Positions 1-7,843 of a stretch of DNA of 21,811 nucleotides are shown here, in pieces; the first letter of the stretch is position 1; each line of letters opens with the position of its first letter. The DNA comes from Trichothermofontia sp964536415 (GTDB lineage: Bacteria > Cyanobacteriota > Cyanobacteriia > B231), in contig CAZHXN010000071.1 of assembly GCA_964536415.1 (NCBI GenBank), forward strand, positions 1-21,811, given 5' to 3'. A program made the position numbers and the translations under genes. The notes under the pieces were generated by a model that saw only the letters and a list, made by a program, of their open reading frames with translations, was not told the origin of the DNA and ran no database searches.

Positions 1-975
1 ATCGTGGCGATCGATCCTAACAATGGGGGGATTTTGGCGATGGTGAGCCGTCCTGCCTTTGACCCCAATATTTTCTCGACACGCATTTCTCCGGCCACCT
101 GGGAGCAACTCCAGAGCGCTGACTATCCCTTCGTCAACCGCGCCCTACAAGCATTTCCCCCAGCCAGCACGTTCAAAATTGTCACGACGACAGCAGCGTT
201 GGAGTCGGGTAAGTATAGCCCCCACGATGTGTTACCGACCTATCCCTATGTGCAGGTGGGGGGGATTCAGTTCTGGGATTGGAACCGCGCCGGTTTTGGT
301 CCCCTGGGGTTTACGGGGGCAATGGCCTGGAGCAGTGATACTTTTTTTTACCAGGTTGCCATGCGCATTGGTAGCGAACATCTGATTCCCTGGACCCGTC
401 GCTATGGCTTTGGTCAAAAGACGGGGATCGAGTTGGCGGGTCAGGAGTCGCCGGGGTTAGTACCGGATGATACCTGGAAGCGGGAAAATATTGGTGAAGG
501 CTGGTTTGTCGGTGACACGATTAATATGTCGATCGGGCAGGGCTTTCTGCTAGCCACGCCGCTCCAGGTAGCGGTCATGTTTGCGGTGCCAGCCAATGGG
601 GGTTATCGCGTCCAACCGCATTTACTCAAAGATAATGAGGCAGCGCGAAGTTGGCGCGAGTCGTTGCACCTCAAGCCCAGTACGGTTTCAATTCTGCGGG
701 AAGGTTTGGCCCAAGTAGTCAGCAGTGGGACAGGAACGGCAATGAATTCGGCCAGCATCCCCTCTAATGCAGGGAAAACAGGAACGGCTGAAGATCCCCC
801 GCGACCTTCCCATGCGTGGTATGGAGGCTATGCGCCGGTGGATAAGCCAGAAATTGTGGTCGTTGCGTTTGCGGAAAACTCCGGCGGTGGGGGTGGGAAG
901 GTAGCTGCTCCGATGGTGCGCCAAGTCTTGGAAGCCTATTTCAACCGCAAGCAACAGACACCGCCACAACCGTGA
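1..975 (+). CDS. mrdA: Penicillin-binding protein 2, transpeptidase domain (5' partial)
   Basis: This is the C-terminal half of a class B penicillin-binding protein, the D,D-transpeptidase that cross-links peptidoglycan during lateral wall growth from the outer face of the cytoplasmic membrane. The frame is open from base 1, so the membrane anchor and dimerisation domain lie outside the window. All three penicillin-binding motifs are visible: the acylated serine in STFK at nt 166-177, an SxN-type motif as SSD at nt 331-339, and KTG at nt 775-783. The stretch GDTINMSIGQGFLLATPLQ is typical of the MrdA/PBP2 branch and less like FtsI, where the spacing and context differ. The stop codon overlaps the possible GTG start of the next gene, so translational coupling is possible, although the two products differ strongly in base composition. 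FtsI (PBP3) is the alternative and is less likely. Confidence 0.88.
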   Translation: MVAIDPNNGGILAMVSRPAFDPNIFSTRISPATWEQLQSADYPFVNRALQAFPPASTFKIVTTTAALESGKYSPHDVLPTYPYVQVGGIQFWDWNRAGFGPLGFTGAMAWSSDTFFYQVAMRIGSEHLIPWTRRYGFGQKTGIELAGQESPGLVPDDTWKRENIGEGWFVGDTINMSIGQGFLLATPLQVAVMFAVPANGGYRVQPHLLKDNEAARSWRESLHLKPSTVSILREGLAQVVSSGTGTAMNSASIPSNAGKTGTAEDPPRPSHAWYGGYAPVDKPEIVVVAFAENSGGGGGKVAAPMVRQVLEAYFNRKQQTPPQP

Positions 976-977
976 TT

Positions 978-3092
978 ATGATGAGAGTCTTGCTGATTTT
1001 CGATAAGTATTACTCAGGCAATGAGCAGTTAGATGTTGGTATCGGCGATTATGTCTTTATCCAAACTATTCAGAAAATAAAAAATATTCAAATTTTACCT
1101 TTCTATTTGTATGCTAAAGATGTTCAAGCTCCGGATGATCTGACTAGGCGTTTAAGAGAAGCTATTGTCAGTTTCTCTCCCAATGTAATCGTTATGACAC
1201 CTCACTATGTTGGGAAAGACATTGCGTGTATCCCTGAGCGGCAAGTTTTCCGAAGGTTGTGTCAAGGTATCCCTTCTGTTCTAATTTCCTATGATACTGG
1301 CAATGATGGAATTATTCGTGTGTTAAATGAGAACCAAGAAGCCATAAGCTGGATCAATTACTGGGATGGATATGTAGATGTTATTGTTCATACGGATTGT
1401 TACTATCCCGTTCAGGAAAACTTTATCGGTAACCATACCCTCTCTCAACATGTTTGTGGCTTTACTCCCTTTGACCCCGATCTGGGAAGCTATGACCCAG
1501 ATCATCCTAGAGATATTGACTATGCTTTTATGGGATCGGTTTATCAATATCGCCACCCATTTGTTAAAGCATTACAGGATTTACCCTATCAAGGCTTTAT
1601 TAGCGATGGCCCAAATACGGGTAGGCAGTTGCTTTATGCTGAGTATCTGAATATATTGAAACGTAGTAAGGTTGCTATAAACTTTTCCAAGGGATGGCAT
1701 GGCAATAGTGAACAGATAAAGGTGAGGATTTGGGAAGTTCTTAACTGCGGTAGTGTTCTGTTTGAACAAGATAGCCAAGAAAGCCGTCGAATATTAAATG
1801 ATTACAATTGTGCTGTTTTCTTTGATAATCCAATAGATTTAGCTGAGAAGATTACCCATTATCTCCAACATCCTAACTTGCTTCTAGAGAAACAATTGGC
1901 AAGTCAGGCATTTCTACATAAGTATAGTTATGAAAATTTCTGGAAGATTGTATTTACTGCGGTGACGGAGCTAGGAAAACCACAATCATTGGCTATCCGA
2001 CTAGATATTCAATCGCAGATCAGCTTTGAAAGATGGATTGAAAAGTCGACGCCTGCCCCCTTCCTATCTCCTGCCCACTCTCCTGCCTCTTTGCAAGCAC
2101 TGACGAATTGGGTAAAACAGTATTGTCCGAATAAGATTGTCGAGATTGGTACGGGGCAAGGTTTATCACTACAAGCCTGGTTAGCGGCTGATCCAACGGT
2201 ACAGGTAATTGCCATTGATCGAGATCCCACCGCGATCGAACGGTTAGGGTCTGATGAAGCATCGCTTATCAGATCGCGAGTGGATCTGCGCTGCCAGGAT
2301 GGCCTAGTGACGGATTTTAGTAGCTTATGGTCAAATCACGATCGTGTATTGTTCTATGTCAATGTAAGCGATCGTCTAGGAATGCCAATGATGCCATATT
2401 TACTAACAACGGCAATCCCCACCCTACCTATAGGCAGTGTCGTTGTAGTGGATAACCTATGGTATAGCCCGGTGCCCATTTCCACAAACACCTTCAATAA
2501 ATTTTGGCAGGCTAGAATTGCTCAAGATGTTAACATATTCAATACCTATGATATGTTTGCGGTACCTTACTGGCAGGGAGGATCTGTTGTCGGCAAATCT
2601 GGGGTACTCGCCTTGATGGGATGGGTGAATACCAACCAGCTAGAAATACACTGCTATCCTGGTCTGAAGGGTATTGCAATTCCTGTCCCCGATTTGGTAC
2701 CAACAACCTATTCACCCTCCCAGCCAACTGCCCATCTTTCTTACAATCCAGTGGGTAATTTTGGGATAAGAGAAGCAGATCGGACACATCCTAACCAAAG
2801 CCAAGCGATCGCGGCCTGTCACGCTGGCAGCCAGTTCTATGCTATTGCCCAATATCAAGCGGCCCAAGAGCAGTTCCACAAAGCGGCAACCTTACTACCA
2901 AGATTGAGTGGTGTGTACTATGCCCAAGCCTTATGTTGGCTCCAGCAAGGAAATTTTTCGGCAGCTTCACAGGTCATCCAGCAGGAACTACAATTACAGC
3001 CAACGCACCTAGAAGCCCAACGTCTAGCCGGAAAATTAGCAGGCTCAGCAATTAAACCATCCAGATTGTTTATCTCTTCAGCTTTAAGTTAA
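978..3092 (+). CDS. Glycosyltransferase (CgeB-like) fused to a class I methyltransferase and TPR repeats
   Basis: This is a three-part protein of about 700 residues. Residues 1-330 resemble a GT-B glycosyltransferase with a CgeB-like C-terminal half: about 235-275 carries an EQIKVRIWEVLNCGSVL block followed by an SRRIL segment, the usual nucleotide-sugar site of such enzymes. Residues 388-550 form a Rossmann methyltransferase with SAM motif VEIGTGQGL near 390 and the acidic strand end AIDRD near 415. After a Pro/Ser-rich linker, about 608-690 holds two TPR-like helical hairpins. The likely role is assembly or methylation of a surface glycan; the substrate cannot be read from the sequence. GTG at 972 (overlapping the upstream stop), ATG 978 and ATG 981 are all possible starts, and none has a clear ribosome site. 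The gene is AT-richer than its surroundings and meets the next gene tail to tail, which suggests acquisition as an accessory block. Residue numbers count from 972. Confidence 0.75.
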   Translation: MMRVLLIFDKYYSGNEQLDVGIGDYVFIQTIQKIKNIQILPFYLYAKDVQAPDDLTRRLREAIVSFSPNVIVMTPHYVGKDIACIPERQVFRRLCQGIPSVLISYDTGNDGIIRVLNENQEAISWINYWDGYVDVIVHTDCYYPVQENFIGNHTLSQHVCGFTPFDPDLGSYDPDHPRDIDYAFMGSVYQYRHPFVKALQDLPYQGFISDGPNTGRQLLYAEYLNILKRSKVAINFSKGWHGNSEQIKVRIWEVLNCGSVLFEQDSQESRRILNDYNCAVFFDNPIDLAEKITHYLQHPNLLLEKQLASQAFLHKYSYENFWKIVFTAVTELGKPQSLAIRLDIQSQISFERWIEKSTPAPFLSPAHSPASLQALTNWVKQYCPNKIVEIGTGQGLSLQAWLAADPTVQVIAIDRDPTAIERLGSDEASLIRSRVDLRCQDGLVTDFSSLWSNHDRVLFYVNVSDRLGMPMMPYLLTTAIPTLPIGSVVVVDNLWYSPVPISTNTFNKFWQARIAQDVNIFNTYDMFAVPYWQGGSVVGKSGVLALMGWVNTNQLEIHCYPGLKGIAIPVPDLVPTTYSPSQPTAHLSYNPVGNFGIREADRTHPNQSQAIAACHAGSQFYAIAQYQAAQEQFHKAATLLPRLSGVYYAQALCWLQQGNFSAASQVIQQELQLQPTHLEAQRLAGKLAGSAIKPSRLFISSALS

Positions 3093-6053
3093 CAAAGTCT
3101 GGTTCGTAAATAACACGTTAAAAATCGTTTTACATTGATAAAATTGGCCTAACTTTAAGGGTATTACATTGGGGTATTGGCCTGTTAGAATGTAGGTTTC
3201 ATAACCCAATGATTCCATGAATTTGCGCAACTCAATTTCGCTAGTTCTCATCTGTTTTAGCCCAAAAGCGTTAACCTCGGCAATAATATAAGGTACTTTT
3301 ACCCTAGTGAGTAGATCGACTGCACCGCTTAGGATATTATATTCAGCGCCTTCGGTATCAATCTTGATTAATTTTAAGTTATGGAGTCGGTGTTGTGCAG
3401 ATAGGTAATCTAGGGTTTCCATCCGAATATTTTTAGCGATCGGAGATTGTTTGCTTTTTTGATTAAATGGATGATTACCCACATCCCAGAGGGCATGCCC
3501 CCCATCGTTATCTGAATTCACGAAAAATTGAGTATCCTTGCGTTCATTACCCACTGCTACGTTCAAGACTCGCAGATTGCTAAAGCCATTTAGTTGAACA
3601 TTTTGTAAAATACGATTGTAATTAGATCCTTCCGGTTCGCACGCTAATACTAAACCTTTTTCTCCAACTAATGAGGCTGCTAACAGTGAGAAATATCCAA
3701 TATGGGCACCCACATCAATGAAGCTATCTCCTGGCTGCAATAGTTGTATGAGCAGTTGTACCACCTCTGGCTCATAGAACATTCCCTTTGAGAAAGCATC
3801 AACCATTAGCTTTTGGGTGTATTCTTCTGGATTAATCAATATCTTTAAATTATAAGTCTGATTCTCCAACTTAACAGACAGGTTTATGATTTGCTCCTGG
3901 TTGGGTAAAGATACTGTAGAAGCTTGGTTGGTTTTAGAAGCTTGATTAGTTGGTATCGATGCGGAAGCTGCTGAACTTACGAGGGGTTGATAGCTTACTT
4001 TTTTTGCCCGTTGATACAAGCTAGGTAAAAACAAATTATTTGCTAACTGAAGTAGTTTGTATTGTAGTTGTATAGAATCATTTTCTAATAATTCTTGATA
4101 TTGATGTGCTAGATCGGGACTAAAAAACTCAGCGAAATGGACTCCATAGTAGTTCCACAAACTGAGATTATAATTTGTAGGGTGCTTCAAGTGATAGGCA
4201 AACGGATTGGTTATACGTTTTAGAGGTAAACCAGATTTCATTGCTATAAGTGGTAAGAAAAAGTCCCACCAAGGCATCCCCAAACAAAACTTTGAAGACG
4301 GAATGATATTAATGAATTTCTTATCAAATACAAAAAAGTCAAAACCCAGTGAGTAAATTTCTCCATTTTTATCATCAAGATTATCAACATCTAATCGAGA
4401 AGAAAAAACTAAGGCATCCTGAGCTTGTGCAATCAGAAACTCAATAAGTTTATCATCAGCTTCCAAACGAATATCAGAGTTAATAATTCCACATATACGG
4501 GGGCCATATCGTTGCAAATGACGCAGAATATCATCGATATAAACTAAAGGTCGTCCCACCTCAGCCCTAGCATCCCTTTCTATTTTTATCAGAGAAATAT
4601 TCTCATAAATAAGGGAGAGTTGGTTCATCTCTTCCTTATTGTTAAAAGAAGCGACTGTAAACCCTATTGATTTCCAACTCTGAATAGCAGATTGCTGCTT
4701 CTCTAGATCTTTAGGTGCAATGCTCGTTGCCAGGAGAATCTCGCTCCTTTCTGGCTTTTTGGCTTCAATATTTAAGCTGATTACTTCAGAGCTGATCGAT
4801 TCATCAACATAGTTCTGAGGGTTGACTAGCTTCGGATCGTAACGGCAGATATCTATAAAGCCAGCATTAGTTAATGCTTGATTAATAGTTCTGAAATCCC
4901 AAGACCAAAAATGAGTGTTCTCTGGATAATCTTGCCCACCATGAATTGCATAAATAATATGATTTAAAGGTACGTTTTGGCGTATATACATATATGCTAG
5001 TTTGCCAAAGTCTGGTAAAGAAAGCCGTAGAATACCATTTGGTTTGAGAATACGCTTCCACTCAGCTAATGTTATTTGGACATCGTGGGGTCTGATATGT
5101 TCTAGACCATGACAGAAATAAATCAGATCAACAGAGTTATCCTCAAACATATCCAGAAAACTTACATCTGCCACAACGTCAGGTGCAACCTCAGAGCGAG
5201 CATCTATGTGTATAAATCCTGGTAATCGCCTAGGGCCACAACCAATGTGGAGTTTTATAGGTTTATATGACATAGAAGGATCAGTTATTTCCTCTTTGTA
5301 AATACTTTCTAAATAGTCATAGTTATCATGATCTCCTTGTATATTCTGCAAGACGAAGATAGGCTGATATTTGGCCTCTAGACCTGTGTCTTCATCATAA
5401 ATATTTTTACTATAGCCAAAAGCGTCGAGGATCTTCCAACCCTGGAGTAGCTTAGGTAGGCGATGTTTGCCATAGATTCGGTGAGCATTCCAAACAAGTT
5501 TATCCCTACCTACTGGAATAGATAGATATAGGATACCATCTACTTTAACCACATCTTTCATTTTCTGCATGGTCAAAAGATCAGCATTTGGAGATAATGG
5601 ATCACCATACCTACCTAAACCATCATGTTCAAATGAAGAGATAGAAATGGCTGTATCGAAAGTAATACGATTTTGCTCATACTCATCGATTGTAATTGTC
5701 TTAATACTTAGATGTTGAGATTCAATTTTGTGATAATCAATTACAGTTGGATGTCCACCATAGGCAAGACAAACACTTTCATACCAAGGTTGCTGTGATC
5801 CCATGATTGCCACAGACAGACCTTGAATCGGATATTTGTCTAGAGCTTGATAGAGATAGGTATCAGTGATGCCATAATAATTAGTTTGTCGAGCGATCGC
5901 CATCTTAAGAAAGTGATTAATCTTATCCTGAGTATAAATAACAGGTTGATTAGATTTCGGTCGATCGTCGAGATACCAATTCAGTACTGGAATTCTGCCG
6001 TGCATTGTATACTCATCTAGCAGATCCTGCGGGATACTTTTGGGAGGAATCAT
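3084..6053 (-). CDS. Four-module protein: DUF268, methyltransferase, glycosyltransferase-like, FkbM methyltransferase
   Basis: This single 989-residue chain shows four modules in order. Residues about 5-240 match DUF268, including its signature SSFEHDGLGRYGDPL at 139-153; the fold is Rossmann-like and its function is unknown. Residues 266-400 are a Methyltransf_11-type domain with SAM motif LHIGCGPRRLPG (268-279) and GLEHI near 316. Residues about 437-640 look like a GT-A glycosyltransferase, with a possible metal-site NSDI at 525-528 and a WWDFF segment at 595-599; this is the least certain module. After a Ser/Asn/Gln-rich linker (693-720), residues 744-985 are an FkbM-family O-methyltransferase with FIDVGAHIGYFSL at 778-790 and IDTEGAEYNIL near 898. 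No signal peptide or membrane segment is seen, so it probably acts in the cytosol on a nucleotide- or lipid-linked glycan. It ends 9 bp inside the stop of the convergent glycosyltransferase gene and shares its AT-rich composition. Confidence 0.8.
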   Translation of the reverse strand: MIPPKSIPQDLLDEYTMHGRIPVLNWYLDDRPKSNQPVIYTQDKINHFLKMAIARQTNYYGITDTYLYQALDKYPIQGLSVAIMGSQQPWYESVCLAYGGHPTVIDYHKIESQHLSIKTITIDEYEQNRITFDTAISISSFEHDGLGRYGDPLSPNADLLTMQKMKDVVKVDGILYLSIPVGRDKLVWNAHRIYGKHRLPKLLQGWKILDAFGYSKNIYDEDTGLEAKYQPIFVLQNIQGDHDNYDYLESIYKEEITDPSMSYKPIKLHIGCGPRRLPGFIHIDARSEVAPDVVADVSFLDMFEDNSVDLIYFCHGLEHIRPHDVQITLAEWKRILKPNGILRLSLPDFGKLAYMYIRQNVPLNHIIYAIHGGQDYPENTHFWSWDFRTINQALTNAGFIDICRYDPKLVNPQNYVDESISSEVISLNIEAKKPERSEILLATSIAPKDLEKQQSAIQSWKSIGFTVASFNNKEEMNQLSLIYENISLIKIERDARAEVGRPLVYIDDILRHLQRYGPRICGIINSDIRLEADDKLIEFLIAQAQDALVFSSRLDVDNLDDKNGEIYSLGFDFFVFDKKFINIIPSSKFCLGMPWWDFFLPLIAMKSGLPLKRITNPFAYHLKHPTNYNLSLWNYYGVHFAEFFSPDLAHQYQELLENDSIQLQYKLLQLANNLFLPSLYQRAKKVSYQPLVSSAASASIPTNQASKTNQASTVSLPNQEQIINLSVKLENQTYNLKILINPEEYTQKLMVDAFSKGMFYEPEVVQLLIQLLQPGDSFIDVGAHIGYFSLLAASLVGEKGLVLACEPEGSNYNRILQNVQLNGFSNLRVLNVAVGNERKDTQFFVNSDNDGGHALWDVGNHPFNQKSKQSPIAKNIRMETLDYLSAQHRLHNLKLIKIDTEGAEYNILSGAVDLLTRVKVPYIIAEVNAFGLKQMRTSEIELRKFMESLGYETYILTGQYPNVIPLKLGQFYQCKTIFNVLFTNQTLLT

Positions 6054-6206
6054 AGTCAGGTTAAGTTAGTTATTTTCAATTTTTTGTGGAAGTAGAGTCT
6101 CGAATTTCAAAAACGCAATAGGATTCGCAACAGATTTAACTACGATAGTCGTTCTTTATTTATGCCTGGGAAACGCAACTTTACGCTCCTATCAGATTCA
6201 GGGCCA

Positions 6207-6256
6207 AGATTTTGAGAGCCTTGACTGAAGGGGCACGATCGCTCCTCAATTGCCAG
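6207..6256 (-). repeat. Diverged copy of the 3' end of the TonB-like gene
   Basis: Fifty bases here align without gaps to 6422-6471, the last codons of the 6419-7519 gene, with 36 of 50 positions identical by my count. In the matching frame it reads AIVPLQSRLSKSWP and stop, against AIVTLWSKLPKP and stop in the gene. No longer match was seen on either side. It is either a relic of a partial duplication or two members of a dispersed repeat. Confidence 0.5.
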
Positions 6257-6395
6257 ATAATTGTCGCAAACATTCATTTACCATACGATGTGTAATCGTA
6301 GAATGAATTGGCGAGGGTGGTTCTGGGTAGGTGTCACCTTTGATCTTTTCCAAAAATCGCTCTAACTTTTCAATATCTGAGGGCTTAAGTTTCAT
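6246..6395 (-). CDS. Small hypothetical protein, doubtful
   Basis: This short frame of 49 residues starts at the ATG at 6395 and reads as a charged, helical-looking peptide (KLKPSDIEKLERFLEKIKGD) with a Thr/Pro-rich middle. The frame stays open upstream to a TTG at 6443, which would overlap the end of the TonB-like gene by 25 bp. I see no ribosome binding site and do not recognise the family. Its 3' end lies inside the diverged repeat at 6207-6256. It could be a real small gene translated after its neighbour, or chance coding in a duplicated remnant. Confidence 0.25.
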   Translation of the reverse strand: MKLKPSDIEKLERFLEKIKGDTYPEPPSPIHSTITHRMVNECLRQLSGN

Positions 6396-6418
6396 AAAAG
6401 GATGAAGCAGCAGCAGAA

Positions 6419-7519
6419 CTAAGGTTTCGGAAGCTTTGACCAAAGGGTGACGATCGCCCCCCGATGACCAGCCGCCGGTACTAAACTTAAATAGTATACT
6501 AACGCGCCTTGCTGCACCTGGTAGAGAGCACCACCGGCATAGTCTGGCAACGGGGCGATGGCAAACCCTTGTTGCTGGAGTTGGGGGGCTAGCTGGGTAA
6601 CCCAGAGACGATCGGGCGTTTGGCCGGCTACTAGGGGAAAAAATGGCTCTAGCCCTTCCCGTAAACCCATCTCGCTAAAGAAAGCGTCTGGTTGGGCGAA
6701 ATTTTGTCCCCTGGCCTGCTGGTTAGATAAACCCTGTACTAGGGTGACTAGAGCTTGTCGGGAGGCGGCCATTGCCTGCACATCGGCCAGCGTGAGGATT
6801 TGCTCTGCCAAGAGGTAAACCGTCCCCTCTGGTGTGGAAAAGAGGTTGAGATAGCGCTTTTCCTCCCCCTTGGTGACTTCAAAAACCCGTCGCCCCTGAT
6901 CATTGTCCAGATCCACAGCGGTGACGGCATAACCTTGGCGCTCCAACATTGTCTGTAAATCCTGCACTAAGCGGGTCAGACGAACGCCCTCCGCCTGTTG
7001 ACACTGATTTAGGCCCAAACACCCCGCAACCGCTCCCTCTGGCTTAGGAAAGTCATCAAAGGCTGCCGTCGGGGCCGCCTCTGGTGGTATTGGCTCAGGG
7101 GAAGGGGAGTTCAGGTCGATTGCGGGTGGGCTGGGTGGTGCTGCTGGCTCCGATGGACGAGGACTTGCCGCTGGCGTTGGCTGATCGCTGACCGGCGGCG
7201 GGGGTTGCGAAGCCACGATCGGGGGAGGTGTCGGTGACGAACGCGGCGGCGCGGCTGGTCGGGTAGGCTTAGCGACTGGCGAAGGCGAGGTGGGTTTCGG
7301 GGTGAGTGGCTTACCTGCTGCCAGATTGGGCGCAGGCACAACCTTAATCGTCTGCTCCTCCGGCAAAAGTTCGGGTTCGGGTTCAGGTTCTAGCTCTCGT
7401 TCACCCGGCAAGGGTAGTAAGAGCAGTAAGGCGTGGAGTCCTAGGGAAAGGAATAACATCGGGCGAATCAGCACTCGCACCGGAGCCGGTAGATTTTTCC
7501 AAAATCGTGGCTGATTCAT
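6419..7519 (-). CDS. TonB-architecture membrane-anchored protein with a duplicated C-terminal domain
   Basis: The layout is that of a periplasm-spanning protein: a short positive N-terminus, one membrane helix at about residues 19-38, an acidic EPEPEPE stretch at 44-50, a Pro-rich linker from about 59 to 150, and a globular part from 160 to the end. The C-terminus lacks the TonB Tyr-Pro motif, so I do not call it TonB. The globular part contains two related units, about 183-240 and 307-362. Each has Leu-rich residues, then a Gln-Gly-Tyr/Phe-Ala pattern, then two short strands ending in YLNLF or YYLSL. The protein probably sits in the inner membrane and reaches through the peptidoglycan. A Fur-box-like palindrome lies 59 bp upstream of its start, which would fit iron or metal control. 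I do not know the function. Confidence 0.7.
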   Translation of the reverse strand: MNQPRFWKNLPAPVRVLIRPMLFLSLGLHALLLLLPLPGERELEPEPEPELLPEEQTIKVVPAPNLAAGKPLTPKPTSPSPVAKPTRPAAPPRSSPTPPPIVASQPPPPVSDQPTPAASPRPSEPAAPPSPPAIDLNSPSPEPIPPEAAPTAAFDDFPKPEGAVAGCLGLNQCQQAEGVRLTRLVQDLQTMLERQGYAVTAVDLDNDQGRRVFEVTKGEEKRYLNLFSTPEGTVYLLAEQILTLADVQAMAASRQALVTLVQGLSNQQARGQNFAQPDAFFSEMGLREGLEPFFPLVAGQTPDRLWVTQLAPQLQQQGFAIAPLPDYAGGALYQVQQGALVYYLSLVPAAGHRGAIVTLWSKLPKP

Positions 7520-7556
7520 GGTGAGGATGGCGGCAAGGTCATGGGCGCGATCGGTA

Positions 7557-7583
7557 TCTCAGAAATCGGTCCGATTTTTGAGA
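7557..7583. promoter_or_regulatory. 13-bp near-perfect palindrome upstream of the TonB-like gene
   Basis: The arms TCTCAGAAATCGG and CCGATTTTTGAGA are complementary except at one position and are separated by a single T. The site lies 38-64 bp ahead of the start at 7519 and overlaps the next palindrome by six bases. The one-base spacer suits a dimeric repressor site better than a transcription terminator. Confidence 0.35.
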
Positions 7584-7594
7584 ATACTTCTCAA
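7578..7594. promoter_or_regulatory. Fur-box-like inverted repeat
   Basis: TTGAGAA-TAC-TTCTCAA is a perfect 7-bp inverted repeat with a 3-base centre. Its core TGAGAATACTTCTCA compares with the 7-1-7 Fur consensus TGATAATNATTATCA at about 11 of 14 defined positions. It lies 59 bp upstream of the minus-strand TonB-like gene. The position and partner gene make a Fur-family operator plausible. The assignment is inference, because other palindromic regulators bind similar sites. Confidence 0.4.
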
Positions 7595-7722
7595 TAGTAT
7601 CGTGTCCCTAGCCCCTCAGGCAGCCACCGTCTCTAGAGAATGCATCAATCTTCGGAGATCTTTTGGGACGGAGCGGTTCAGGAAGGCTTGTCAGGAGGGA
7701 AACAAAGCTCAGTTCATTAAAG

Positions 7723-7843
7723 CTAGCGGAGCAAGCGATCGTACTCGCTGTGGTCACCTAATCCATACCCAGGTAAAGTCAGGGCTATCCTCAATTGCTA
7801 ATGCTCTAAAGCACTTCCAAAACCGTGGTGTGGTTCGATGCAC
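7723..7843 (-). pseudogene. RelE/ParE-type toxin remnant (internal deletion and frameshift)
   Basis: A GTG start abuts the antitoxin stop codon directly. The reading begins VHRTTPRFWKCFRAL, the N-terminus of a cyanobacterial RelE/ParE-type toxin, then runs straight into AIEDSPDFTWVWI, which belongs to the C-terminal strand. A TGA at 7754-7756 interrupts it. Skipping one base restores the family ending GDHSEYDRLLR and a stop at 7723-7725. About 40 codons remain of a family usually 85-95 residues long. The central catalytic part (SLHFKK...SVRVGLNYRAL in relatives) is missing. Relatives carry Ala-Leu or Arg-Ala-Leu near both ends, so deletion between the two would produce exactly this junction. 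No active toxin can be made. Confidence 0.75.

Noticed and set aside
6419..7519. Assignment as genuine TonB
   Set aside because: The N-terminal anchor and Pro-rich linker fit, but the C-terminal TonB fold with its Tyr-Pro motif is absent.
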